From assembly GCA_018873245.2 (NCBI GenBank), contig JAEMBT020000006.1:11287855-11351854 (forward strand): a stretch of DNA of 64,000 nt, in the 5' to 3' direction. The notes under the pieces are model-generated. The model saw nothing but the letters and a program-made list of their open reading frames with translations, was not told where the DNA came from and made no database searches. This document shows positions 36,408 through 49,406 of this stretch, one piece after another (position 1 is the first letter of the stretch; every line of letters starts with the position of its first letter). A program made the translations under genes and the position numbers. The stretch comes from Archegozetes longisetosus. Its lineage: Eukaryota; Arthropoda; Arachnida; Sarcoptiformes; Trhypochthoniidae.

Positions 36408-37496
36408 ATTCAGATACATGTATAAATAATTATCGGAAACTTAATGAAATTACATTACTGGTATAAAATAGCTGAAAGTCTTTCAGTAATTAATAGATAT
36501 GTCACTAAATAATTAATTAAAAATTTTGAAAGTCAAACAAACAGGATTTTGTTTCAACTAATAAACTGTCCTAATAAAATCATATTATAAAGCAGTTCCT
36601 GGCTATTCATAAAGATATATCAAAACGAAATAGATTGACCTTAAAGTAAAAGTACTCTAAATTTGTTCTGCTCTTATATAAACCTATAATACAAATCGGC
36701 CTTGTTTTCAATTAAATTCTATCCATCGACTGCACTGAATATAGTTTTGAAATGTAAGTCACAAAAGTGATTGATGAAAATATTAGTTATTGATTCAACT
36801 CTTTTAGAAAAATTTTCGATTAGCACTAATCGATGACATATTTTTCAGACAATAAGTTGACCTTATTTTGTGAACTTTCAGTTTTATCTAATGAAAACTT
36901 ATTTCGAGTATCAAATGTTAGTCAGATTTATGGTAAGTTTACTATAATTTTTGATTAGGATATGAGTAAGAGTTACAAAAGTTGACAGAACATAACTTAA
37001 TTTGATCAAATTAAGATAATACTTGTATTCACCATGAATTTAGAATAATGCATATAAAGGTCACGGTCTAATGTCTAGATACTAAATACAGTGCTATAAC
37101 TACACACAAAGACTTTCTTTGTTGACATTACTGTCAATAGTGAACATCAAACATTATTAACCGATAATTCTAGGAATATAGGACATGGAAACAATATGCA
37201 AAATAGTCATAAAGCTTGATGTTGCGCTAACAAACAAGTTTGTCAAAAACATTTGTTTATGCAGACCTAAAGAAGCGGATGCGGGACTATCTAATGAATA
37301 CCTGTATAAACAATCGTAAGCGCAATTTTATAAAAACCAATACAAAGTCACATTAAGCATGAAATTATTCGCAGTTAAAACCGTTATTTCTGTCAAAACT
37401 CTTGCATTCTGAACTCAAAGATTTGATCCATTTTTTCATAATTCAAGTTTCATATAAAAACTAGATCCGAATGTTTTAATTTTTTTATTGTTGAGA
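36408..37496. other. Intergenic, upstream of the secreted-peptide cluster
   Basis: AT-rich. One more ACTATCTAATGAAT motif near 37290 resembles the repeat family at 32-33.4 kb. No gene is seen. Confidence 0.4.
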
Positions 37497-39249
37497 ATGT
37501 GTTCATTCAAATTGCATTACGCGATTAAAATTATAACTATTCTGCTGTTTGCTCTTATACCTATAATTCTGAGTCAGACTCAAGGTAAAAATAATTTACT
37601 ATGACTTCAAGACCAGCCAATTAACGTATTTACTTTCAAAGTTGAAATACAGCCTATCAAAAGAGTGCGCCGACCAAATCGTTTCGATCATTCAATGTGC
37701 AGACAGAGGCATAATGGACTTGGAATAAGAGCCTCAGCAATTTTGGTCAGTTCTATTCAGAGATTTCGAAATGAAAAATACTATCTTTTTCCTTATTAAA
37801 TGCAGAATCGAAATGGAGAGCTTTGCAAAACTTACTGTCGTGTTATAAATCGAGTAAATGGTACAGCCATCTTTCTTGAATATAATTCTCCCAACAATCT
37901 GAGGTGTGGACCTCGTCGGGCAAGAGTATGGCGATTTTTTTATTATATTATGATAAAATATATTGTAAGATTATTTTTAAATGGAAAATATTGGTTAGAT
38001 TCTAGTAATTTATTGATACATAAATGCTTAACGAAGTGAAAACTTTGGGAAACAAGATTTTAATCTTGAAAATCACAACATAATACCATGGAATTTCCAT
38101 AATGTCATTATGAATCACTATCACTCAAATGAGTTGATTAAGAGCGATCCATATGTGAAAGCCTTTACCTCAAGTTCAAAAATAGCAAAGTAAAATAGTT
38201 TAAATTCATAAGTATAGCAGTATTGAAAAATTACTAGCCTTTTGTGTTGAATATTGTCTGGTGCATGAACTGGCTGATCAGAAGGAAAGATGCCTAGAAT
38301 AGAAAACATTTTCAGAAGCTTAGAAATGATTGTTGTTATCAACTTTGTGAACATTTTCATAAATAATGATTTATTTGAATGCAATCTTTAAACCTAAAAC
38401 TCTTGGCTATGCTGCTGCATTGTTGTGAACTTAGCTACAATTAGAGATGAACCTTTTCGTGTTTTATTATATAAAGAATTGAATTAAATGTTAATTACAA
38501 AATGACTATAGATTTACAATTCGGTTATCGTTTGACTATTTTTCAGACAATTTGACTAATTAATCATAATTAATAATTATTGAAGTGACCTTCTATGTCA
38601 CTATTAAAATATAAAATACAATACATTTTTAAGTGTTTCACACTTAAACTTGTTCTTTTGAAAGTGAGAACATCTCTACAGTTTTAGAAATATTTTATTG
38701 AACGACTATATTAGGAATTCTCTGGGATTTTCGTGTTTAACACGAAAAGGTTCAGCTCCAGTTACAATTGGTTCATCAAATTAAGCACTTGTAGTAGCGT
38801 TGGTTTCAAAATCCACTTATCTATAGGCTCAAAATTGGTTAAATTTAGTACGACTTAAACTTAATCGAAACTAAGATTAAGTGTAGGTCTAGCTACAAAA
38901 AAGTGATATGGCAGTAAAGCCGAAATCCTATAATTAATTATCTTATCTTCAAAAGTGCATCGATGGTATTTGTCAATCATTAAATGGCACTGCGATTGGC
39001 AATGAAAGGCCTGCTCGTAGAAGAAATAGACCTCGAGTTCCTAATAACATAATACCAGATAATAATATTGGAAGTGACTCAACTAGAAGAGTACGGACAG
39101 GAAGAAGAGGAGTAGTTAATCGTCAGAAAACAACATCCTTGTCGACAGATGTAACAGAATTGAGTGAAACTTCAACAGCGGAATTCGTGGTTAAAGAAAA
39201 TCCTGAATCAGACAATACTAATGCTAAATTTGTATTTCCTGACAACTAA
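37497..39249 (+). CDS. Secreted Cys-rich protein 1 of tandem cluster
   Basis: Four exons, 37497-37584, 37642-37745, 37806-37925 and 38956-39249, give 201 residues. A 29-residue signal peptide is followed by a linker with the first Cys (HSMCRQR). The core exon begins NRNGELCKTYCRV and ends LRCGPRRAR, and the last exon starts CIDGICQS, so the framework reads C, CKxYC, CG, CxxGxC. The tail has an Arg-rich stretch followed by an acidic Ser/Thr-rich end. The last intron is about 1 kb, against about 60 bp for the others. The arrangement resembles tick salivary 'basic tail' proteins, but that is a motif-level likeness only. No catalytic function is suggested; the protein is likely extracellular. Confidence 0.75.
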
Positions 39250-39692
39250 ACCCTTTTACTTTTGTTATTTAAAATTCATGAAAGTTGTAAATTATATTCA
39301 AACAAAAAACATCATAGATATAATCCTTGAGATGATTACCTGAACGTGTTTTTACAAATTAATGCTAAATTTTTTGTGTCGGATATTTCAAATCAGAAAT
39401 TGTAATATTCGTGTCAAAGTATAGTTTATTTATGCGAAGATTAAAACCATTAAAATAGTTTATGAAAAAAACAAAGTCAAAATTAATCAGAAATCTGAAT
39501 GACTCTTATGAAAGGTATGATTGCTTTTTACATTTAAGTGTAATCAAATAAATAAATTTAATAAAGCATAAATCCTATTACATACCGTAATTATGCCTAA
39601 ATAAGGAAATATTGAAAGTTTAAAAGCAAATAAAAAGCTCATTTTAATAGTGAGAGTTAGTTATATGACTAGAAAACCCATATACGAATAAA
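39250..39692. other. Spacer between cluster genes 1 and 2
   Basis: 3' flank of gene 1 and promoter of gene 2; AT-rich, with no other feature. Confidence 0.5.
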
Positions 39693-40411
39693 ATGAATAC
39701 ATCTGTTGTAGTTTTTTTCCTTTCTTTAGTTATCATTAGTCAAGCTCAACAACAGGAGAGGAGTTCTACGAGAAACTTTGTGGACAACTGGAATTGCAAA
39801 CTCAATCTTTTGTTTAGAATCAACTGCTTTAAAAACTTGATTGAGAGTTATTATGTGAGTTTATTATCATAAAAAATTTCTTACAACAAAATTGTAGAAT
39901 CTATATATTATATAGCTTTGACTTCGACTTTGACTTCATTATATTTATAACTTTTCACAGAATCAAACTGGAGAAATATGTAAAACTTACTGTCGGGTCA
40001 GACCACTAAATGATTCGAACTCGGATTCCATAAAGACCTATATTTTTGACGCTCCTCTCTTTACGATATGCGGATCACCAGGAGTAAGATTTTCTATTTC
40101 ACTAATTTGTTACAAATCAAAAACTTTTTGCATGTTCAATGTTAGGCAACTCTATTTTAGAAATCTACAATTTATTCGTCTTAAACATATAATCTTTTCA
40201 GATGTTAAGTTGAAAAAATCAAATTATTGTTTACTTGAAGCTTTTATTGCTCAAACCTTTTTGTAAAATCATTTTAATCTAAATGTCTTAATCATAGTTC
40301 TGCATGAAGGGGAATTGTGTTTCTCGAAGTCTTTTTACATCCATACCAATGCCTATAGCAAAGGATAATGCAAACAAGGCTATTAATAACTCGACTAATA
40401 GCACGAAGTAG
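39693..40411 (+). CDS. Secreted Cys-rich protein 2 of tandem cluster
   Basis: Three exons, 39693-39854, 39961-40083 and 40298-40411, give 132 residues with every join in phase 0. The signal peptide is MNTSVVVFFLSLVIISQAQQ. The mature part has NWNC and INC, then the core exon NQTGEICKTYCRV ending ICGSPG, then FCMKGNCVSR. This is the cleanest copy of the framework (C, C, CKxYC, CG, CxxGxC). The tail is short, Asn/Ser-rich and lacks the basic run. The core exon differs from gene 1 in length of the loop between CKTYC and CG. Confidence 0.78.
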
Positions 40412-41108
40412 GTGCAAATGGTCAACACATAATATTAGAAATAGCGATTAAAAGTTTTTTGTAGAAATAGCTCACATAGTAGACTTATATTCCTTTAATA
40501 ATTATGGTGAAATTTAATCAAATTCTGTAACTTTTTTATTGAAATAAATAATAAAACTTTTAGAATTATACAAAGTCTTAGAGAAAATTCTATTTTTGGC
40601 TCATAACCAATAAATGGTTCTATGTATAAAATCACATTATGCCTTTAATACATTACAGTAGATAACTAATGTATCTTCGGGCGGGTATCATAAAGTGTTA
40701 TCTTCAATTGAAGCCACATTACAGATTGTACTTTATAGTACTGACCCAACGATATATCTATAATTTAAATTGTTGTTGTCATAACATATATGCATGATTT
40801 AAGATCAAACCTTTGAACTTAATAAGAATCGAAACTACGTGATTAACCAATCTGACTCATGTTATCAGAATAATACAGATTGTAAGTTAGCCACTTAAAT
40901 GTAAGACCTTTTAAACGTTAGATCATAAAACATGAATGATTGGCTCATTAATTGTTAGCATTAAATTAACATAGTCATTGTGATGTAATTATAAATTTTC
41001 ACTTTTTCTCATGCACCAATCTTATTTCAACTACTCGTTGGTGAACAAATTGATAAAAAGTTACTTATCTTTTTTTAAACGATTCCTTTTTGAATATCAA
41101 AACGAATA
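40412..41108. other. Spacer between cluster genes 2 and 3, with a short palindromic repeat
   Basis: Contains the second copy of a short dispersed palindrome at 40678-40760 (GGGCGGGTATCATAAAGTG ... CACTTTATAG-like arm, ACCC). No gene. Confidence 0.5.
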
Positions 41109-41921
41109 ATGAATTATTTCATTGTTGTGATAGTTAAAGGTGTAATTGTTGCTTTATTTATACCTGGTGTTCTTCAAGCTATTTTAAACCAAGGAAGAAA
41201 CCCTGACAAAATGGATCAAACTCTATGCAAAGTTCAAATGTATGACAGATTAGACAAAATTCAAGAAAGTGAAGATCCGAGGGCTGAAGTTGAGGCTTAT
41301 TTTGTAAGTTATGCGTTTAGTTCTATTTGATCAAATTTTGCTCTTATTCTGAATGGCACAATTTATTGTTATTAATAGTTCACTTAAATATTTTATTACT
41401 TTATTATATTTTGAATAAGTATTTAGTTTGGCGAGAAATTTTTGAAAATTAAATCTTAACAGTGAATAATTGTTATTAACCTTTAGAATCGTACAGGAAA
41501 ACCATGTAAGACATTCTGTAGAATAAGATCTGCTGACAAACGATTCGACAAAATAAGTGATATCTTCGACGCTCCTATTTACACCACTTGTGGCAATGAA
41601 AGGGTATTTGATGTTTATCTAACATTTGAATGACAAATGATACTTTGAAGTGCATTTTCAGCAATGTTAAGAAAATAAATTTTGTTTTCATCTAACTTTT
41701 TTCAGTATTGCACTGAAGGAGGAAAATGTAAAAAGATTGGATCAGTTATTAAAGTGGATAAACAAAGCAAAAAAGTCGAAGATACGCTTAAAAAGAGTAA
41801 TTCTACGAGAAAAGGAAAGGGTGATGGGGAGAAAACGGTGATGGTGATGGAGGATATGGCGATCTTGATAACAGAACATTGCAAACGACAGGTTTTTGAT
41901 TCTGTACTGTATTTTTTCTAA
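41109..41921 (+). CDS. Secreted Cys-rich protein 3 of tandem cluster (basic tail)
   Basis: Three exons, 41109-41303, 41487-41603 and 41706-41921, give 175 residues in phase. A signal peptide precedes a linker with DQTLCKVQM; the core exon reads NRTGKPCKTFCRI and ends TTCGNER; the third exon starts YCTEGGKCKK. The tail is strongly basic (many Lys), followed by a short segment whose end is uncertain because a GT donor occurs near 41892. The Lys-rich tail after CxxGxC is the feature that most recalls tick basic-tail secreted proteins, some of which interfere with clotting. Confidence 0.72.
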
Positions 41922-42427
41922 AAAGTTATGTATTTATCAATTCCAAAAATGATTTGATAAACTTCTGGGCTGATAGCTCGTTCAGATTCATATAATGTAT
42001 ATTGATATAGATCAATCAATGACTGTTTCACACTTTTCAATCATAGATCTTGAATCCAATTAATGCAAAAGATATGACACAAAACTGACTCGCAAACTAT
42101 GCATAACTTTTTAGAATCTACTGTACTTTCAGAGTAAGTTTCGAGACTTTTCGGGCATTGCACTGGAATAATTAGAACAGAATGCACGTGTAAAAGTCAC
42201 GATTCAATATTTACCTATTCGTATTTAAAATTGAAAGTTATTGTCAAAAGAGAAACACTTGTTATTATCATGATTTAGTTTGTTATTCACTTCCTATAAC
42301 TTCACACAACCACTGTTAGAAATAAAGAACTTATTTGTCGACAAATCTTTATTTAATTTCAATTATAATCATTAAAACCAAACATTTATAACTGTATCAA
42401 ATACTGAAATAATTGTGGGTATCAAAT
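41922..42427. other. Spacer between cluster genes 3 and 4
   Basis: AT-rich; no feature beyond probable promoter and polyadenylation regions. Confidence 0.5.
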
Positions 42428-43257
42428 ATGTGGATCAAGTATTTGATTATTTTAAGTGTTATGTCACTTAATTTTACACTAACTCAACAAAATGATCGGG
42501 AAAGAGGTAACTTGTAAAAAATGCAATTAAAATAATAGCTCGGATTGATTTCGTTTCAGAAAGTCGCGCACTATTGAAACTATTGTTGAAATTACCCTCA
42601 TATTTGGGTTCAGGTTTGGGTTCTGGTTCAAGCGCAATTCTGGAAAGCATTCCATTAGAAAAACTTAGTGTTGTTTTGAATAAAATCAACAAAATAAGGA
42701 TATGCCAATTGGAAAATGTTCAAAATCCTTCTATTACAGCATTGCCCGGGGTAAGATTATTATAAAAATAATGCGTATGCATGAATCAAACTAGCATCCA
42801 TTACATTGAAATTATCCTTTAAACTTATAGCAAGACCCGACTTCCCCGTGTAGAGTGTTCTGTAAGGAAGAGCTCGGAGGAAGTACTCGTGGCATTAAAA
42901 ATGTTCGCTATTTCGTGGCATTAGTACCTGACTTAACTCCTTGTTTGATAGGTGATAGTATTCTACCATTAGGAGTAAGTATTGTGTTAATAAACACATA
43001 TTAGTGTGACAGAGCCTTATTTTTCCGTTAAGACATGCACTGCAGGAGTTTGTGTGACGACAGCTGTGGCTGGAGGAGCAGCAGCATTTACAGGAACTGG
43101 TGTCTTGGCACCTGTTGCAGGGACTGGTGCAGTAGCTGGAGGCACTGTTGCCGCTTTATCGGCTAATGATAAATCTGTTGCTTCGCCAAAAATAATTCAA
43201 CAAAAATTTAAATCAATACAAACATTTATTCGCGAAAAACTGAATAATCTCAAGTGA
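42428..43257 (+). CDS. Secreted Cys-rich protein 4 of tandem cluster (Gly/Ala-rich tail)
   Basis: Four exons, 42428-42506, 42560-42750, 42831-42974 and 43033-43257, join in phase to 212 residues. A signal peptide is followed by a Leu/Gly/Ser-rich linker with RICQLEN; the core exon reads QDPTSPCRVFCKE and includes TPCLIGD; the last exon starts TCTAGVCVTT. The cysteine framework (C, CxxFC, C, CxxGxC) and the phase-0 core exon match genes 1-3. The tail is unlike theirs: about 45 residues of Gly/Ala/Val/Thr (AVAGGAAAFTGTGVLAPVAG...), a hydrophobic, glycine-zipper-like stretch, then a short charged end. A membrane-active role is possible but unproven. Confidence 0.75.
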
Positions 43258-43440
43258 AACTCAATTGTTAGAAGAATATTTAGAAACTTGAAAACTAAAC
43301 TATTATGAGATCTTTTTGTATCTAAATATATTTAAAATCTGAATAAACATAAACAATAAAATGGAAATAAATCACGTTTTAATTTTAATAAAAAAAAATT
43401 AAATCCAAATATCAATTTTATTCTACAACTATATAATACA

Positions 43441-46400
43441 CTATTTCCACGAAGAATTTAGTGCTTTCCTTGCAGCTAACCATTTAATTAAATATGAAAA
43501 GGCGATCAGACCTATCAGAACGACTGATATAAGAATATGATCGAAATCATCTTTCAAGACATCAAACGTTTTGGAAGGCGTGACACGAGTATAAAACAAA
43601 TCTGAAACAGAGAATATATAATTAAAACAAAGTTTTTAGAGGCAAATACTAATAAGACTAACCAAGACCGTATGCAAATACAAGACATGTTGACTCTAGA
43701 CCTGTTGCAGCAGTCTGTATACCACGAATAGAAGCCAGACTTTGGTTGTAATTTATAATACCCTCTGCAGGAATCGGCAATTCAGGAATGTATGGAATCA
43801 GTCCCTCTTCCATATGTTCTGGAGTAGGGTTTATGGGTCGACGTGGGTCTAAGAACTGTTTCGGTAATTCCAGTAAACCACCAGAAGGTAGAAATACTTG
43901 ACACGATGGATATACAACTTATCATTTGACTGCTTTATTAGTTTGATTTTTACAACTTACTTAGTATATGTTTACTAGTGATTCCTCTTTCAGTGACAGT
44001 ATCAGCCATAACACCAATTCCAGTCGGAAATATGAATGTCTGCTGTTCGACAATCGATGGCGTTAATTGACTACGAGTTAGTGATGAAAATGCACTTGAA
44101 TTACTTTGAGTCATGCCTTCAAATAACTCTATCGAGGATATCTCTGTTCGACGAGACTTTTCGTTGAAATAGGAATACTGTTTTGTGGGTGAAATTAAAT
44201 TCATTCCAATTAAATACTACTAAAGAAGAAATCGAAAAATCATTAATATTTCTTACAATAATCCAATTCTCCGAATGCACAATATGTATTGGTCTCTTTG
44301 CTCTTTTATGAACTGTTGTATAGATTATTGATCCAGTGACGGCGTCAACCAAAAAGAGATTAATGAAAGCTATTTGTCAAATGAAGAAACTTATTAAAAT
44401 ATTGATCAATTTTTTAGAAACATGACCACATACGCTTTTCTTGAGAGTCAATTGATTCACCGATAATTGCAACTAAATTTGGGTTTAAGTATTTGTAGAG
44501 GACATTTCTGTCGCCCATGACTCTTCCCTGCGAGTGAACGTGTTCTGCAAATCGCTTAAATACAATCTGAAGAGCACTTAAAGGCATGGGCAAATCTATG
44601 CTCCAAACCTGTTTTGCAATCAATTCGTTCTCGTCTGATTCACTGAAAGAGAAGCCTTTAATTGAGCCGTTCTTTTCATCTGCACTTAACATAAAGTAGA
44701 TGTCTTTGATCGTTAGGAATAAGGACTTAGCAGATGAAGGATAGATAATAGGATTTAGTTTGTCATCAAGAATCAGAATAGGCTTAAGGAAACTATTATC
44801 GATATGACTCAAAAGCATGGCTTGTGAGACACCAACTTCTAGTTTGATTCGTTCGTATACTTCTCCAGTGATGGGATTGAAAGAGAAAATAAAACCACTT
44901 CTACTAACAATAGTACACTGCGCGGGATAGGGATAGTGAGCAGTAGTTCTCTGAACCCAAATCGGAACCTTATTATCCGGATGAAGACTATGAAGATTCG
45001 GCTCATAGATAGACCAAATGATGAATCCCGTAAGTGAATCGAGAGCAAATAGTTTGCCATTAGCAGCCAAAGTGACGATCACTTTGTGAAGTCCAAACTT
45101 ATCACGAACTAGAGTTGATGAAGCATCACTCGAGTCTCGAACTACTGTTGAATCAATATTATTATCACTGAATTCGTCGTCATTATTATCAGAAGATTTG
45201 CGTCGCACCGGTCTCTGAGTTATGCTTGAAATCAATTGTTGGACTAGACTTGAAGTAAACGCTTGCAATTGATATATTTGTGTCGTTATTCTGTTGACGA
45301 ATTGGGATAAAATGTTGGTTTGATCGAAACCAAATGTTTGTTCAATTTTTGCGTCCAATTCAGACAACGGAAGATCTAGTATTTCTGCAGAAACAATAGA
45401 TGAAAGTGCTTCTTCTCGCTTCCAAGTGATCTTTCCCTGAAGATTAGTCATTATCAGTATTGAGTCTTCCGTTGATATCAAAACCTTATAATTGTATCTG
45501 TTATCACTTCTAATTAATGGAATTATTTCCAATTTATCTACAAATATATGGTTATTCAGAATAAATTGACTCGAAAGATCAGGTATTTCGTTCCAGTTAT
45601 CGATATTAAAAGCCGAAAGTTTGATGCCAGTCGTCGGTGGAGAAGAATCAGCCTCGTCTTCAGATGAAGTTGGATTTGGTTTAGTTATCAGAGCAAAAAT
45701 TGCAAGACTCTTGCTATCCACAAGTGGAGCCATTGTTAGTGCAGACACTTTGGGCAACACTTTGATCAAATCGACTTGCTTTTGATTAATTTGCAATAAT
45801 ATAAATCCATCACCGCCTAAATCGATAGCAAAATATGGTTTTTCTGCATTTTCTTGATATGGGAGTAAATGGAGTTTCAGATATTTAGGTCTAGTGTTTG
45901 CCTGAAGTCCGAACGATGAGAGCGGAACTCCACTAAAAGATTTAGCTTCGCCTACACTCAGAAACTGTAGGACTAAATCTCTGTCATCGATACAAACCAG
46001 ATAACTAGAAGTCACAAAGTTGCAAGAAGTTGTTCCTGTGAACCAATTGGACGTGGAAATCGGTGTCGAAGTGGTTTTCGTAGACTGACTCTTCATATCA
46101 AATATTGATATCTCAACCGAATGTTTCAATAGATTGAACTTTGATACTGTTATCTCTTTTGCTGTCTTATCAGCTCTTAAGTGATAGAATAGGCGAATAT
46201 CACTATAAATTGAAATGAAAACTCAATTAAAAACAACATATTGCTATTGAGCTATCAAAATTTGATTAAATCTTATTTGTAAAACTCATACTTAATGTTG
46301 TTCTGGATATCTTCTAAATAATCATGAGGTAAACTCTTTTCAGAAACAAGAAGCCCGTCCATAGTCCAACATCTAATCCAATATCCAAGTCCATTAACAG

Positions 46401-46764
46401 TCATAATCTGACAATCATCACTATTACCACTAATTAACGAATCGATATTAGATTCCAAGACATGTCTCCATTCAATACTTCCGTTCCTTATATAAAGTGA
46501 AGATAAGCTGTGACTATTAGTGCTAATAATAATGGAGTAATGAGTTTGCCATAAACTATCTTCTGATGCTTTCGATCTGACTCGAGATAATTGTCTCAAA
46601 TGTCCGACATATTTTGACCTCCAGTCAAACTTTCCGACTTGATCTTCGTATAAGCAGTTGACACCAATTAATGATGACAAATATACTAATAAAATTAATT
46701 TGAATATTGATTTTATTAAATTATTACTAATATTATTACAAATAAGTGTTTCAATTCCTAACAT
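43441..46764 (-). CDS. EMC1: ER membrane protein complex subunit 1
   Basis: A complete minus-strand gene with the start at 46764. Exon 1 encodes a signal peptide, then [17 protein letters not shown], the conserved EMC1 N-terminus, and ends near 46292. The large second exon (about 46210-44433) carries the PQQ-like beta-propeller region. The third has [20 protein letters not shown] and HIVHSENWI, followed by [17 protein letters not shown]. The last exons have [24 protein letters not shown] and [17 protein letters not shown], then the C-terminal TM helix and [16 protein letters not shown]1 is the scaffold subunit of the ER insertase that places TM segments of many membrane proteins. Introns are short and no frame break was noticed. 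Its tail end lies close to the secreted-peptide cluster in convergent orientation. Confidence 0.93.
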
Positions 46765-49406
46765 CTTAGGAAAATTGTCTTAGGTTTCGATTATTATTAA
46801 ATAAATGATCAATCAGCTAGTTAAAACTATTCAAATATTCAACTATTAGATAGTTTTATTGAAAACATATAAATATAATATTTTGCCGGCTTTTTAACCA
46901 AACATAGTTATTACAAATGTTTAGATCACATTTTAGTAAAACTTATTCCGACATGTAGTTATGGCCGCGCTTAACGCATGCGCTTTTCTTTACGAATACT
47001 AATTTTCCCCTTATTTACAATTCAATCATTAGATGTCACCTAAAAATAAATTCTAGAAAGTTATGTAAACTCTGATCAATAAAGGTATTAATAGGGTTCG
47101 AAAACTTACTACAACAATAATTGACTCACAACATATTGATTATTTGTAATGATTTTTATTATGGCATTAACCTCTTTAAGGTTACACTAAAGTTTGAACT
47201 TTACTAACAGTCTGGTCTGCGATCTATTTGATAGATATTCTTATGTTTCAAACTCTTTAAACTAAATTAATTGATTTAATTTTAATCTTAAATATGATTA
47301 ATTAGATTTGATAGGATTAGATATGATTCGTATTGATATCTAAAATACATTCAAATCTGAAAACATTTCATAAGAAATTTAACTATACGATCTCTGACCT
47401 GATCATAAGTATTATTAAAGTTAAATAATTGAGCTTTTTGTTATTTTCTCACAAAGCCTAATTATTTAAGTATAGGCACTGCCGTATCCAGTATGTCGGT
47501 TCACGGGGGCTAGAAACTGAAATTTTTCAATCAAGATCAGGCTTTATTGAATCAAAATTCAAAACATTCAAAAATTTTATTCGACTGCAAGTGTTTTAAT
47601 ATTTTATTTGAAAATAGCTTTTCTCAGTAAAGACCTTTACTTAAGTTTTGAAAACTTTTGGAGGGGCTATAGCTTCCCTAGTCTCCGCTGGCTAATGCTG
47701 TTGAGCGTATTACTTCACAATAAGATAAATTTGTCATTTGTTTGAATGTAATATTTGGTCATTCAAACAAATATAACTCTAATATCCCATATATTGGTAA
47801 AGGATATGAATTGTGAACTTTATAGGTAGGTTTAGCCCTTTCTATTTGTCACGCAAACACTTTGCATGACTCTCATAAATCAGCTTTTCATGTGAACAAT
47901 TTTTTTTGGATTACACGTTCCTGTTGTTCAAATGGGGTTTTATGGATATTAATATTAAGTAAGAATGAGAGAATTATTTCTAAATCTTTTTAATTTAGAT
48001 TCAAAATTAGAATAATGGTTAAGATGCCGTCAATTCATTGAAAAGCCTACAAATAATGTTGAATCGAAGATCAAATGCTGGCATGCGAATCACTAGTTTA
48101 TGTGAAAAACTAATGGCAAAAATTTTAATCATGTCTCATTATGACAAAGGATGTCAAAAGTATGATTGAAAATATCGTAAATTTGAGTGCAATCAACATA
48201 AGAACTACCTGAAAGACCGGTTGGTTTCTCAAAAGTATTTTGACCACAATTCTTGTCCATACGGAAGATTATTAATACGTTTATGACTCTTATTAAGTGG
48301 TAATGCAAAAGTTACTCTAAAAGTATATAGGTTGACAAATAGAAATCAATTATCAATGAATGACATTGAAATCCATTTGGAAGACACGGAGGTGACAGCA
48401 AACAGATGTTTAGTCAATTATATTCAAGGTTTCAAAGCCTTGGTATTGAGTTTGAGTTTGAGTTATTGTTCGAATTATTCTATAAAGTAATGCATGTTAG
48501 CTTTAATTGCCAATCAGTTGCTATGAGTCAGGGCGAGGCTGTAGTCAAGAACAAACAAACTTTAATTTCTCTCGTTAGCTATGGTTCTTACATAGCGGTA
48601 ACTCGATCGTTCTCGTGCTTTAATTGCTTGTCATTTAATGATTGGCAGATCATAGCTATTAAACCAATTGCTACAAACCAACAGATTGATCTAAATTGAA
48701 AAAAATTGATAAAACAACCCAAGCGATTTATGGTGATTTTAATTCATTCCTTAATACTCGTTATACGATTTTATTCAAGAGGAGAATGATGTTAAACATC
48801 ACAAGTGGAAATCTGCAAGATTGAATTGAATTTGAGAATATACTTAAGAATGCACTCAAATAACTAATCTAAGAGATTATCAATTGTATGAAGAGCATAT
48901 AAACCTATAATTTGCGAATAAGTCAATACTAATTTTGCAATCTTTGCATTTTTTACAATTGAAAACTTATATCACAATAGATGTGAGTTTTTTAAATACT
49001 GTTTAAATTTTATTATCAGCAAAATAACATTAATTTCACACTATTTCTCATAAGATACTCAAAAATTATTTTAATTCATAGATCTTATAAACTAAAAATG
49101 TATACAAGTTTATAATTAATTTAAGTTCAATGCGAGCTGAAATTTCAAAACTAAGTTAATTATTTAAATTTTATTCAAGATATTCAGTGAGTCGAAGCTG
49201 TGAATAAAAATGAAATTATGTGACTTTATTTATTTACATATTCGAGTATTAATAAAATAACTTTATTATGAATGCATAGCAAATTAAAGTGTAACTTGTT
49301 TCTTCTTGTTACTTAATGATTTCTACTTGTTTAAGAAGTAACGTATTTTTCATAGCTTTTATGCTTTAATACTTGAACTTATACTTTGATTTCCATTCAA
49401 TCCTTT
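46765..49406. other. 2.6-kb intergenic region with one probable TE remnant
   Basis: Apart from the hAT-like remnant at 47477-47700 no feature is supportable. A 97-residue frame near 48406 lacks any domain or splice support. Confidence 0.45.
47477..47700. mobile_element. Possible hAT-like MITE remnant
   Basis: The left end CACTGCCGTATCCAG...GGGGGCTAG and right end (inverse) CAGCATTAGCCAGCGGAG...AGCCCCTCC resemble the CAGTGGCGGATCCAG...GGGGG ends common in hAT elements. The match between ends is loose and no target duplication is visible. Confidence 0.35.

Noticed and set aside
44839..45060. Additional minus-strand frame inside EMC1
   Set aside because: Out-of-frame shadow of the EMC1 coding exon.
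48406..48699. 97-residue open frame
   Set aside because: No domain, no signal or TM logic, no splice partners; composition is ordinary for the surrounding DNA.
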